Assembly (NCBI GenBank): GCA_012735575.1
Contig: JAAYGY010000093.1
Span: forward strand, 41,406 to 105,405
Direction: 5' to 3'
Origin: Clostridiales bacterium
GTDB lineage: Bacteria; Bacillota; Clostridia; Caldicoprobacterales; UBA3941
Length of the DNA stretch: 64,000 bases
Shown: piece after piece, positions 38,700 through 47,313 of the stretch
Layout of the letters: every line of letters begins with the position of its first letter
Numbering within the stretch: the stretch's first letter is position 1
Made by a program: the position numbers and the translations under genes
The notes under the pieces: model-generated
Told to the model about the DNA's origin: nothing
Seen by the model: the letters and a program-made list of their open reading frames with translations, nothing else
The model's database searches: none

Positions 38700-39326
38700 C
38701 TATCCTATTTCAAGCTCTATATCCTCTTGCCTCAGCCTGTATATTAAAAATTTCTCTCTTCTATCAATTGTTCCTGGAATTTTCACTTTATTTATCAGCT
38801 GAAAAGGAGTATCTTTTTTCAAGAACTGTTTATATTGAGCTGTAGGATAGTAGATTATTAGGTCTACAGTTCGGGGATTTTCCTTTACTGACTCCAAAAT
38901 ATTATTAACAACCTGCCTAAAGATTTTTATAGAAAAGGGATTAAAAAAGTAAAATTTGTTTTCCTCAGGTTGTATTTCATAATGTTCAGCCAAGCCATAC
39001 TTAAATTCAATAGGTGCTCTTATATGCTTGGCCCTAAGCCTGTAAGTTTCTATATTACTTAAAGCCTCTTCATAGGTCTTATCATTGGCTTCTATCCCTG
39101 TTACAGGTACATGAAATCTGTTATGAATATAAAAGGCCACCCGCCCTCTTCCGCATCCAAAATCAACTACCGAATCGGATTTGTCTAACCTGTATCTTTC
39201 AAATAGTTTGTCCAGTGCAGTATAAGGAGTAGCCTCATAACGGTTATAGTGAACCTCCCCGAATCCCCACTCCCGGATCCCTACAGTTCTTATGCTAAGG
39301 GACCTATCCAGTTTCCTTTCCCCCAT
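38700..39326 (-). CDS. Class I SAM-dependent methyltransferase
   Basis: A 208-residue methyltransferase-like protein. Motif I is SVVDFGCGRGRVAFYIHNRF near residue 55, followed by the acidic VTGIEANDKTYEEAL, and FYFFNPFSIKIFRQV resembles motif IV. The substrate is unknown. GGGGGG lies 7 nt before the ATG at 39324-39326; an upstream GTG start is rejected. It is followed downstream by 163 bp of AT-rich sequence before the ThuA gene. Confidence 0.72.
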   Translation of the reverse strand: MGERKLDRSLSIRTVGIREWGFGEVHYNRYEATPYTALDKLFERYRLDKSDSVVDFGCGRGRVAFYIHNRFHVPVTGIEANDKTYEEALSNIETYRLRAKHIRAPIEFKYGLAEHYEIQPEENKFYFFNPFSIKIFRQVVNNILESVKENPRTVDLIIYYPTAQYKQFLKKDTPFQLINKVKIPGTIDRREKFLIYRLRQEDIELEIG

Positions 39327-39444
39327 ATCACTACCCCCCACTTCTTATATTAGCTTGTATGCTAGATATTTTATCATTTTATCTTTTTAGTATATCAGGT
39401 TTAGTATATCATATATAAAGTATTAAATTTATTATTCCTTCATG

Positions 39445-40215
39445 TTATTCTTTACTGGCTATAATAAAAAATCTATGACATGTAAAATCTATATATCCTT
39501 GTTTTTGTATTTGAGCATGGATCTCTTTTAGCCTTTCAAAGTATTTTTCTATTGTAAAGCCCGGTACTTGCCAGGGTATTGCTTTTAAATAAAATACAAG
39601 GGCACCAATATCATAAAATCTGGTTTTAATTATGTCTTCCTTTTGCTCAGTTATTGATAATCCCACTTCCTTTAATTTGCTAAGAGCAGTTTCTAAATTC
39701 CTGTTATAATACTCATATTTAGGAATACCCAAAATTTCATTTATCTCCTTATTATTTAAACCACCAACCTGCTGGGTTATAAAAGTGCCCTGTTTTTTTA
39801 GAATCCTTTTTACTTCTTGAGGAGAATAGGATTCATGCCTGTTTATTACCAAATCAAAAGTTTCATTGCTAAAAGGCAAGGCCTCGTCATCATCAACTCT
39901 ATATACCCTTATTCCCAGAGGCTCTAATCTTTTCCTTGCAATGGCAATATTGGGCTCATACCCCTCTGTAGCACAAGTGTATTCAGGAAACGGGCCTAAG
40001 GATGCCAAAAATTCTCCACCCCCTGTCCCCATATCTAATAATGAAGACACCTCCCGCATTGCCATCTTTACTTCATTTCTATAATTCCATCTTAGGGGAA
40101 ACTCTTGCATTCTGCCAGTTGATGTCAGATATGAAAAATCCCATCCTTCAAATTTTTCATTTGCCTCTCCAACTAAGTAATCAAATAGTTCATTATCTGT
40201 TAAAGTTTTCTTCAT
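39445..40215 (-). CDS. Class I SAM-dependent methyltransferase
   Basis: A 256-residue methyltransferase with motif I SLLDMGTGGGEFLASLG near residue 60, post-I acidic ATEGYEPNIAIARKRL and ALPFSNETFDLVINRHES as motif IV. The overall layout resembles small-molecule or rRNA methyltransferases, and I cannot name the substrate. The ATG at 40213-40215 was chosen over the TTG next to it. It lies near the Arr gene, separated by 111 bp. Confidence 0.75.
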   Translation of the reverse strand: MKKTLTDNELFDYLVGEANEKFEGWDFSYLTSTGRMQEFPLRWNYRNEVKMAMREVSSLLDMGTGGGEFLASLGPFPEYTCATEGYEPNIAIARKRLEPLGIRVYRVDDDEALPFSNETFDLVINRHESYSPQEVKRILKKQGTFITQQVGGLNNKEINEILGIPKYEYYNRNLETALSKLKEVGLSITEQKEDIIKTRFYDIGALVFYLKAIPWQVPGFTIEKYFERLKEIHAQIQKQGYIDFTCHRFFIIASKE

Positions 40216-40326
40216 CAATATATTCTCCCCCCATTATTTAAGCTAGAAAATCAACTTTTTCATTCTTTTTTATATGTATAAATTATATTGAATATTGTCT
40301 ATAAAACCTGTGACGGAACTGGGGTT

Positions 40327-41076
40327 TTAGTTAATAATTTGACCTTTATTTTTAGCTAGTTTTTCATCCCATTCTTGTCGTTCTGAATCAGTCAGTTTGT
40401 CCCAATCCTTTATTTCTCCTATAATTTTCAAGGGTTCTTGTGAGCGATAAGAACGTGTCAGGTTACCAGGGAATCTCTTGTCTGTCACATTAGGGTCATT
40501 TTCAAACTCACCGGTAGGTTCTACGATATAAACACGTTCTTTGCCTTCGCCTTTTGCTAATGCTGCAGCAAGGCCCGCACCATTGATATTTGCTGTGAAA
40601 TAGATGTGATTCATTTTAAGATCTTTTTGGTAATTCGATTCTTTACCCGCTGTGAGTAAATCACCAACTTGTAAATCTGCCTTTGTTCCATGATAAAATG
40701 GTCCGGTATCAGTTGGTTTGCCTTGATATAAATGAGACAGTTCAAAATTTTTACTAGCATTTTCAGTATCATTCAGTGTTTCATAACATTTAGCCATATT
40801 TAAATATAAAGTTGGATAAGCGCTCTTAACATTTTCATCATTAATCTTTAGAGCAAATGCCAAAGATTTTTCCATCCATTTTAACTTGTCGTAGACATTT
40901 TTCTGCCTTAAACCTAAATGATAAGCTACAATAAATTTTTCAAAGTCATTACTTGTCTGATCCCATGCTTCATAGAAAACATTGATAGCATCACCCAAAT
41001 TCCCACTTTCTTCTAAGACCATTCCCTTCATACAGAGCTGGATAACAGGATTACGCGGATCAAATTTCACACTCAT
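40327..41076 (-). CDS. Rifampin ADP-ribosyltransferase (Arr) with TPR-like N-terminal domain
   Basis: A 249-residue protein in two parts. Residues 1-120 are helical hairpins of TPR type, with paired repeats such as GNLGDAINVFYEAWDQ and YLNMAKCYETLNDTENA. Residues 125-249 match Arr: FYHGTKADLQVGDLLTAGKESNY, HIYFTANINGAGLAAALAKGEG, and VYIVEPTGEFENDPN followed by FPGNLTRSYRSQEPLKI. Arr transfers ADP-ribose from NAD to rifampin and inactivates it. The TPR part is not part of minimal Arr enzymes (about 140 residues). It is monocistronic, with an AGGAGG-like site before the ATG. Confidence 0.85.
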   Translation of the reverse strand: MSVKFDPRNPVIQLCMKGMVLEESGNLGDAINVFYEAWDQTSNDFEKFIVAYHLGLRQKNVYDKLKWMEKSLAFALKINDENVKSAYPTLYLNMAKCYETLNDTENASKNFELSHLYQGKPTDTGPFYHGTKADLQVGDLLTAGKESNYQKDLKMNHIYFTANINGAGLAAALAKGEGKERVYIVEPTGEFENDPNVTDKRFPGNLTRSYRSQEPLKIIGEIKDWDKLTDSERQEWDEKLAKNKGQIIN

Positions 41077-41109
41077 CTTTTCCTCCTATAATTTATTGAA
41101 TTTTTATCA

Positions 41110-41508
41110 TCATTTGTGATACGGCTCATTATTGATAATACGGTAAGCCCTGTATATTTGCTCGTATAGAATTATTAGCAACAAGTCACTAGCTATGTCC
41201 ATATCTGATATCTTAAGATTAAAATCTGCATCTTCTATATGATGTTCATTATCATAAACAAATGTTATATGGCTGTTTCCCCTTACACCCAAAGATGATA
41301 TTTTCTCTGCCAATTCTTCCGAAGTCAACATCTTACCATTGCTGCTTATTTTTATTAAATATGTATTGCCCTTTATCTCTTTTGCAATGTTATTGGTTGC
41401 ACTAAGCTTAACTTTACAATATCTAGTCAGCCTTTTAGTATATTCCTTAATTGCTTCGCCGGCGAATTTGTTTTTAATTCTTTCAGAAGTTATTATCTTT
41501 ATTCTCAT
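41110..41508 (-). CDS. RlmH-like SPOUT protein lacking the glycine-rich SAM loop
   Basis: A 132-residue RlmH paralogue. Its C-terminus keeps the canonical tail EQIYRAYRIINNEPYHK, but the SAM-pocket sequence that is FVIGGSxGL in RlmH reads FVYDNEHHIEDADF here, so the trefoil-knot glycine loop is lost. The N-terminal strand (MRIKIITSERIKNKFAGEAI) is recognisable. It starts 25 bp after the other rlmH gene, with AGAGGGA before the ATG. It may be a partner subunit of its neighbour or a decaying duplicate. Confidence 0.78.
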   Translation of the reverse strand: MRIKIITSERIKNKFAGEAIKEYTKRLTRYCKVKLSATNNIAKEIKGNTYLIKISSNGKMLTSEELAEKISSLGVRGNSHITFVYDNEHHIEDADFNLKISDMDIASDLLLIILYEQIYRAYRIINNEPYHK

Positions 41509-41533
41509 CTTGGCTTTTCCCTCTAGAAATATA

Positions 41534-41992
41534 TTATTTAATCTGAAATATATGATGGATCTGCTCCAGCAGTATCAGCCTCATAAGCTGGTGAGGAAAG
41601 GTCATTTTTGAAAAGGATAATAAAAGATTAGCCCTATTTAAAGTTTCCTTGTCCAACCCTAAAGAACCACCAATTACAAAGTCTATGTTCTCCCTGCCGT
41701 TAAACTTTAAATCCCAAAGCTTTTCGGCTAAAGCCTTTGAAGATAAAGCCTGCCCTTCTATGGCTAAAGCTATCACATAGGAATTTTGTCTAATAGTATT
41801 TCTAATACCCTGACCCTCTCTGGCTTTGACTATTTCCTCCTGAGCTGGAGACAGGTTTTCAGGTGCCTTTTCATCGGGTAATTCAACTATTTCCACATTG
41901 CAAAAGGATCTAAGCCTGTTAAGATATATATCAATACCCTGCTGGAGATATTTCTCTTTTATTCTACCTACTGCAATAATCCGTATATTCAC
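41534..41992 (-). CDS. rlmH: RlmH-type 23S rRNA pseudouridine-N3-methyltransferase, tail-less
   Basis: A 152-residue SPOUT methyltransferase that matches RlmH: start IRIIAVGRIKEKYLQQGID, LPDEKAPENLSPAQEE, IEGQALSSKALAEKL, the SAM knot FVIGGSLGLDKETLNRAN and SFSKMTFPHQLMRLILLEQI. RlmH methylates pseudouridine 1915 in 23S rRNA as a homodimer. The protein stops at IHHIFQIK, so the usual C-terminal x-G/N-E-P/A-Y-H-K tail is missing. The start is GTG with GGAGG. It is 16 bp downstream of the CPBP protease gene and follows the walJ-htrA region as in Bacillus. Confidence 0.85.
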   Translation of the reverse strand: MNIRIIAVGRIKEKYLQQGIDIYLNRLRSFCNVEIVELPDEKAPENLSPAQEEIVKAREGQGIRNTIRQNSYVIALAIEGQALSSKALAEKLWDLKFNGRENIDFVIGGSLGLDKETLNRANLLLSFSKMTFPHQLMRLILLEQIHHIFQIK

Positions 41993-42008
41993 GTTTCCTC
42001 CACAAACT

Positions 42009-43001
42009 TTAAATATTTGTTTTTCCCATCATATAGAGTATTTCAAATATAATATTGACTATAATTATGATCATAGCTGCAAAAGCAGGCAACATCTCCA
42101 CAATACTAAGGCGTCTTGTCTCCTCAAGGGATACAGCTCTCACCTGTCCTTTGCCACGGGTGTAGATATGCAAGGTAATTACACAGCCTGCAAACAATAT
42201 AAGGGCAAAAAAGCCTATTATTCCCCATACTACAAAGGCAACACTCAAATCATCATGGGGAATTTGGGATATATCTTGGGGCAATTGCTGTGCCATCTCA
42301 GGATTACCTATAAGAAGGTTTTGTACGAATAAGAAAAAAACAGTCATCCCATTATGTACAAAGTGATATATAATTCCTGCTAAAATAGAGTTGGTGCGGT
42401 ATACAACATAACTTATAATAATTCCAATCAGGATAATAGAAGGTATACTTAAAAGCTGTATGTGCAGCATTCCGAATAATATGCCGGTCATCACTATAGC
42501 TACTTTTGAACCAAACTTCTCATATCCCCTTAGAATAAGTCCTCTAAATAAAAACTCTTCCACTAAGGCAGGGACAAATCCAATAACTGCAACAGCTGCT
42601 AAAAGCTGTTTCTCATTTTGAATATCTGGCAAATGCTGACCGACAGGTGTTCCTAAATGGCTGACTATCCAATACCAAATTAAGTTAATGATTATCATTA
42701 CCCAATAGCCAAATATGGCCATACCCAGAACCAGCAGCCCTTCTCCCGGCTTGATAGGATTAAGCCGGATTACTTTTCTTATGTCCATCCTAAAAATTAG
42801 CATATAGATAAGAGCCGGCAATCCGATCAGAACAAATTCCATAATTAATAATTTCCAGTAATAATCTGCCCCTTCTGATGTTTCAGGTATCCAACTGGCC
42901 AAAATGACCTGGGATCCTATCATTAATAGTAGCACAATCAAGTATACCAGGTTAACCCCCAGTAGGGTGGGTTGTTTTTCCCTCTTTAATAAAACCTCCA
43001 T
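42009..43001 (-). CDS. CPBP-family intramembrane glutamic protease
   Basis: A 330-residue membrane protein with about eight hydrophobic segments and the CPBP/Abi motifs: PALVEEFLFRGLILRGYEKF (EExxxR), ILFGMLHIQ (FxxxH) and IYHFVHNGMTVFF (HxxxN/D). These residues form the active site in Rce1-like proteases. AGGGG lies before the ATG at 42999-43001; the TTG seven codons upstream is not needed. It lies between htrA and rlmH, replacing nothing in the Bacillus walJ-htrC-rlmH order but inserted into it. Confidence 0.87.
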   Translation of the reverse strand: MEVLLKREKQPTLLGVNLVYLIVLLLMIGSQVILASWIPETSEGADYYWKLLIMEFVLIGLPALIYMLIFRMDIRKVIRLNPIKPGEGLLVLGMAIFGYWVMIIINLIWYWIVSHLGTPVGQHLPDIQNEKQLLAAVAVIGFVPALVEEFLFRGLILRGYEKFGSKVAIVMTGILFGMLHIQLLSIPSIILIGIIISYVVYRTNSILAGIIYHFVHNGMTVFFLFVQNLLIGNPEMAQQLPQDISQIPHDDLSVAFVVWGIIGFFALILFAGCVITLHIYTRGKGQVRAVSLEETRRLSIVEMLPAFAAMIIIIVNIIFEILYMMGKTNI

Positions 43002-43098
43002 ATATTTCCCCTTCCAATTCAAATTTTACTTTATTTTACCACCTTGGTTTTGTTCTATTATAGTATGAAAAGAGAAAAAAATACAGGGTAAACTTAAA

Positions 43099-43123
43099 AA
43101 GCCGGCTTTTACTATACCGGCTT
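43099..43123 (-). terminator. Terminator of htrA
   Basis: A 7-bp GC-rich stem (43099-43105 with 43117-43123) overlapping the htrA stop, followed on the minus strand by TTT (five T counting the arm end). It separates htrA from the CPBP gene, so rlmH may depend on readthrough or its own promoter. Confidence 0.65.
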
Positions 43124-44233
43124 CTCTACCAAGGTCATATTAACAGTTAATTCCCGGCCATCTCTAATGAGCCTTATGGCCAACCTATCTCCTACTTTAT
43201 AAGAATATATTGTCTTTCTTAGATCCAACATCTTGCTTACTCTCTGATCCCCTACCATAATTATAATATCATTGATTCTGACACCTGCAGCATAGGCGGG
43301 ACCATTTCTGTCCAGTTCTACCACATAGACTCCTTCCTCTACGTAGTGGTTCCTATTATAATAGGATGCCATCTCCCTATCAAATCCCACAATCCCGATA
43401 TAAGGGGTAACATAGCTGCCTTCCTCTATAAAATGCTGTATTATGGGCTTTGCTACGTCAATAGGTATGGCAAACCCCATCCCCTCAGCACTGGTCACCT
43501 TTATAGTATTGATTCCTATAATTTCACCTTTAATATTTACCAAAGGGCCTCCGCTGTTGCCCGGATTTATAGATGCATCGGTTTGTATAAGATCTTCCAT
43601 AAAATTTTCTCCCAAATTGGTTGGAACTCTAACAGTCCTGTTTAAAGCGCTAATTATGCCCGCCGTCACTGTATGCTTAAACTGAAGCCCCAAAGGAGTA
43701 CCTACAGCAATAGCCGTCTCTCCTACGGCCAAATTCTCGCTACTCCCCAGGGGAGCAGCTGCAAGATTGAATGCATCTACCTTAACCACGGCAAGATCCA
43801 GTGTAGGATCGGTCCAAAGCACAACACCTTCCAGCTCGTCACTGTTTCTAAATATAACGCTAATCTTACTGGTTTTTCCTCCCACCACATGATCGTTGGT
43901 GAGTATATAGCCATCAGGATGTACTACCACCCCAGAACCAACGCCCTGTACAGCAACAGGCTCGCTCCACAGGTTTTCCCTTGTAAATTCTACAGTTGAT
44001 ATCCCTACTACAGCTGGAATAACACTATGGGCTACTTCTACTATTGTACCGCTGGTTAGTACCCTGTCCTGTGTTTGAACCTGCTGCAGCTTAAGATTGG
44101 AATTAGGCTGCAGCTCTTGAGTTTGCTCCTTAGCCTCAGGTCTATAGGGCTTTTCCTGGGTACATCCTATAACACTCAATAATAAGGCTGAGATTAATAA
44201 AAAGTAGAATACAGCCCGGAAATTTCCTCTCAT
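43112..44233 (-). CDS. HtrA/DegP-like S1C serine protease lipoprotein
   Basis: A 373-residue envelope protease. It begins with a lipoprotein signal peptide, with lipobox LSVIGC near residue 24. The trypsin-like domain has His in GYILTNDHVVGG, Asp in DPTLDLAVVKV and Ser in SINPGNSGGPLVNIKGE. A single PDZ domain (residues 275-370) follows with NGPAYAAGVRINDIIIMVGD. It probably acts in protein quality control outside the membrane. A lipoprotein anchor instead of a transmembrane segment is a difference from Bacillus HtrC. It follows walJ by 75 bp. Confidence 0.9.
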   Translation of the reverse strand: MRGNFRAVFYFLLISALLLSVIGCTQEKPYRPEAKEQTQELQPNSNLKLQQVQTQDRVLTSGTIVEVAHSVIPAVVGISTVEFTRENLWSEPVAVQGVGSGVVVHPDGYILTNDHVVGGKTSKISVIFRNSDELEGVVLWTDPTLDLAVVKVDAFNLAAAPLGSSENLAVGETAIAVGTPLGLQFKHTVTAGIISALNRTVRVPTNLGENFMEDLIQTDASINPGNSGGPLVNIKGEIIGINTIKVTSAEGMGFAIPIDVAKPIIQHFIEEGSYVTPYIGIVGFDREMASYYNRNHYVEEGVYVVELDRNGPAYAAGVRINDIIIMVGDQRVSKMLDLRKTIYSYKVGDRLAIRLIRDGRELTVNMTLVEKPV

Positions 44234-44308
44234 AGCTGGACATACTCACTCCCTTAAGTCACGGTTCTTTGGTAGCAGAGCACCAGCCAATAATTAGATA
44301 ACAGGCCT

Positions 44309-45106
44309 TTAGCCTATATGGTAAAAATTACTGACCCTATCCCTGTAGGTCATATCCACCACTATATCCTTGCCGTTTTTTATACCATTTTCCTCTAGCA
44401 CCCCAACAACAGTATCATATGCTAGCTGGGGCAGGTTATTCTGCTTACTTAAGTGGGCAAGGAGAACATGGGTTAACTTGCCCTTTATCATCTTAACCAG
44501 GGCCAATCCCGCATCCTCATTTGAAAGATGCCCTTTTCTACCCATAATACGTTTCTTTAACCTCATGGGATATGATCCTGCCTTTAGCATTTCAATATCA
44601 TGATTGGCCTCTAAAACTACCAAATCTGAATCCATGACAGTATTTATGATTCTGGAATTAGTATGCCCTAAATCCGTTGCTATACTAATCTTTTTTCCCT
44701 TGTTAAAAAAGCAGAATCCTACTGGCGATGCAGCATCATGAGGTATGTCAAAGGGCTGTATATTTATATCCTTTATATAAAAATCCATATTATTATCAAA
44801 AATTCTTATATTGCTATTGCTAATATCTCCAATTTTGTCTTCCATGGCCTGCCAGGTCTCCTGATTGGCATATATGGGAACATTATACTTTCGGGATACA
44901 ACTCCCGCACCCCTTATATGATCATCATGCTCATGGGTAATCAAAATCCCGTCCAGTGTGGAAGGGGTAAGACCTATTTCTTTCATAGCCTTTTCAATGG
45001 TCCTGCAGGCAAGACCAGCATCTATAAGAATATGGGTTTTGTCTGTACCGATATAACTTGCATTCCCACTACTCCCGCTAAAAAGGGAGCAGAATTTTAA
45101 ACTCAT
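44309..45106 (-). CDS. walJ: WalJ/YycJ-type MBL-fold hydrolase
   Basis: A 265-residue metallo-beta-lactamase-fold protein. It begins FCSLFSGSSGNASYIGTD, has the metal motif ILITHEHDDHIRG near residue 55 and the later HTNSRIINTVM and HLSNEDAGLAL motifs. This is the YycJ/WalJ type, thought to be a nuclease linked to the WalRK system. The gene order walJ-htrA-rlmH matches Bacillus, but walR and walK are not upstream; an Opp remnant is there instead. The ATG at 45104-45106 follows CAGGGGG. Confidence 0.9.
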   Translation of the reverse strand: MSLKFCSLFSGSSGNASYIGTDKTHILIDAGLACRTIEKAMKEIGLTPSTLDGILITHEHDDHIRGAGVVSRKYNVPIYANQETWQAMEDKIGDISNSNIRIFDNNMDFYIKDINIQPFDIPHDAASPVGFCFFNKGKKISIATDLGHTNSRIINTVMDSDLVVLEANHDIEMLKAGSYPMRLKKRIMGRKGHLSNEDAGLALVKMIKGKLTHVLLAHLSKQNNLPQLAYDTVVGVLEENGIKNGKDIVVDMTYRDRVSNFYHIG

Positions 45107-45150
45107 GTAATAACCCCCTGTATAGTCCAACAAAGATAAATCCTTATGTC

Positions 45151-45180
45151 ATTATAATACGGTTATAACTTTAAAGGCAA
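45151..45180 (-). promoter_or_regulatory. Promoter of walJ-htrA
   Basis: On the minus strand TTGCCT (45175-45180) and TATAAT (45151-45156) with an 18-bp spacer, ending 45 bp before the walJ start. It supports separate transcription of walJ from the Opp remnant. Confidence 0.6.
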
Positions 45181-45221
45181 GTCAGACTCTGCCCATATTC
45201 CTTACCAATAATTGACTATCC

Positions 45222-46226
45222 TTAATTCTTTAGCTTAGGATCTAAGGTATCCCTTAAAGCATCACCAAACAGGTTTACAGCCAAAACTAATATAGCAATT
45301 ACCAAGCCTGGAAACAAAAATATCCATGGTGCTTCCAGTATATAGGATCTTCCTGCACTCATAATGGATCCCCAGCTGGGAGTTGGTGGCTGAGCTCCTA
45401 GACCTAAAAAGCTTAAGGAGGATTCTACAATAATTGCTTTTGGCAGCTCCATAGTAGCAAGAACTATGATAGGAGCCAAAGAATTAGGGATCATGTGCCT
45501 AAATAATATCTTTCGATTTGGAATACCTAAGGCTTTCGCTGCTGCTATAAATTCCTTCTCCCTAATAGCCAAAAATTCACCTCGTACTAATCTAGTAAAT
45601 CCCGTCCACCCTGTCAAAGCCAGAGCAAGTATTAAATTTGTCAAGCTAGGCCCTAGAGCTGCTACAAAGGCGATAGCCAAAAGAGTTACAGGAAAGGACC
45701 ACACTATATCCGTTAAGCCCGAAATAATATAATCCACTACTCCACCAAAGTATCCGGCTAAAGCCCCTAATACTACACCAATAATCAGTGCAATTCCTAC
45801 AGAAAACAAACTGACTTTTAATGATACCCTGGCACCATATATTATCCTGCTAAAGATATCCCTACCGAGTTCATCGGTACCTAAAGGATGTGAAACACTT
45901 GGTGCCTTAAGCATATTTGGTAAATCAACTGCATCATATGAATAAGGTGCAATATAAGGAGCCAGAATTGCCACTAAAATAAATAATAGGATTACTACAC
46001 TACCGAAAACCGCCTTCTTATTTGCAAGTAATGATCTCAATAAATCAAATCTTATATCTCTGTATCTTTGATGATTATCATCAATATCTCTTGCTTCTTG
46101 CTCTCCAACTTTCCCATAAACTTTATCACTTGTATAGGGCCTTTCTAATACATGGCCACCTAAATATCCGTCCATTCTGTACATATTATCTTTGCTATAT
46201 TTACTAATCACTTGTTCCTTCCTCAA
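45222..46226 (-). CDS. OppC/DppC-type ABC permease
   Basis: A 334-residue peptide/nickel-type permease. A cytoplasmic N-terminal extension of about 70 residues precedes a membrane domain with GTDELGRDIFSRIIYGARVS near residue 120 and the ATPase-coupling EAA loop EFIAAAKALGIPNRKILFRHMIPNSL. The end SWGSIMSAGRSYI and DALRDTLDPKLKN is canonical. The start is TTG. It appears intact but its partners are not: the upstream permease is a fusion remnant, and OppD/OppF ATPase genes are not downstream. It is therefore likely non-functional alone. Confidence 0.88.
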   Translation of the reverse strand: MRKEQVISKYSKDNMYRMDGYLGGHVLERPYTSDKVYGKVGEQEARDIDDNHQRYRDIRFDLLRSLLANKKAVFGSVVILLFILVAILAPYIAPYSYDAVDLPNMLKAPSVSHPLGTDELGRDIFSRIIYGARVSLKVSLFSVGIALIIGVVLGALAGYFGGVVDYIISGLTDIVWSFPVTLLAIAFVAALGPSLTNLILALALTGWTGFTRLVRGEFLAIREKEFIAAAKALGIPNRKILFRHMIPNSLAPIIVLATMELPKAIIVESSLSFLGLGAQPPTPSWGSIMSAGRSYILEAPWIFLFPGLVIAILVLAVNLFGDALRDTLDPKLKN

Positions 46227-46257
46227 CTTATCACCCTCTCTCTTGATATGATGATAT

Positions 46258-46752
46258 TTAGTACTTTATCCGTGGATCTACTACTGCATATAATATATCC
46301 GCTATAAGATTTCCGAAAAGCACCGATGCACCAAGAATTAACATTGAACCTTGTACCACTGGATAATCCCTAGAGAATATTCCATCTATCATCAATCTGC
46401 CTAAACCTGGAATGCTAAATACTGTTTCTAAAATCGCTGAACCGCCAAGAATCCATCCTATCCTCATTCCCAGTAAAGTAATTATAGATATCAAAGCATT
46501 TTTTAGGGCATGCTTATTCATTACTACCTTCTCACTTAAGCCTTTTGCCCTGGCTGTCCTAATGTAATCTTCACCCATAACCTCAAGCATACTAGATCGA
46601 ACCATCCTAGCTGTTACAGCTGCATCCTTGTCGTAAGCAATGGTCAAAACCTTTTCTGATGATTTTGAACCACCGCATCCCATTAATCCTGATGACAGTA
46701 AAATAACAATAATTAGAAATAAGGATAAACTTTTTAATAAATCTCTACTCAT
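46258..46752 (-). pseudogene. Fusion of an oppA signal peptide to the C-terminal half of oppB
   Basis: A 164-residue open frame made of two unrelated parts. Residues 1-42 are a lipoprotein signal (lipobox SGLMGC) and the first strand of a peptide-binding protein (SEKVLTIAYDKDA). From about residue 45 it switches to OppB permease sequence beginning VTARMVRSSMLEVM, with the EAA loop DYIRTARAKGLSEKVV, and ends PVVQGSMLILG ... YAVVDPRIKY. The junction is near 46610-46622. An internal deletion removing most of oppA and the first half of oppB explains it. The fusion lacks half the permease and cannot be a normal transporter subunit. Confidence 0.85.
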
Positions 46753-47313
46753 ATATACACTACCCCCTTCATTTTTTTGAATACTAAACCAAAGTTATGG
46801 TATATTTTCCATACCTTGGATTTAGCTGCTCAAGTGTTGCTATATATGAGCAAAGTAAAGTAAGCCCTATTTAATTTTTGCATAGAGTAATAAGCATCTC
46901 TATACTTTTTAATAAAGATGAATAGCAAAACAATATGTGGGTTAAACCACAAAACTCACTGCTATTAAGGCGCTGCATACATTTTAAATAGATGCATACT
47001 GTCATTGATCAAGATAAAACCTGTCTAGGGTTTTAAATAAGTGATGATCAAAATGCCAAATAAGCAAAATTGATATAACAAATATGAAAACTATGGTAAA
47101 TATTATAACACATTAATTCGTACTTTGCAAATATGCTTTAATGGTTTATACAAAGTTTATTCATTTCACTTTAAATAAATGATAGGTTTAAGTATAATTA
47201 TATTAACTAAATCTTTTGTGCTACTGGATAAAGGCCTTCACTAATTAATAGCTATTACTATCATAAAGCAAACTAGCAAAATGAGTTAACTTACATTCAT
47301 ATAGGAGAATAAA
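46753..47313. other. Intergenic region between the Opp remnant and fumarase genes
   Basis: This 561-bp stretch has no credible ORF. It contains an inverted repeat AATAGCA / TGCTATT (46921-46967) with an inner GTGG/CCAC pair, and AT-rich sequence further right. The minus-strand promoter of the Opp remnant and the plus-strand fumarase promoter (47170-47198) are expected here. The region could have been shortened by the same events that damaged the Opp genes. Confidence 0.4.
47170..47198 (+). promoter_or_regulatory. Candidate promoter of the fumarase operon
   Basis: TTTAAA (47170-47175) and TATAAT (47193-47198) with a 17-bp spacer, about 115 bp before the fumarase alpha start. The -10 box is perfect, the -35 box is a 4/6 match. 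Confidence 0.45.

Noticed and set aside
47220..47260. Third copy of the palindromic repeat near the fumarase promoter
   Set aside because: Only about ten bases (CCTTCACTAATTA) resemble the left half; too short to distinguish from chance.
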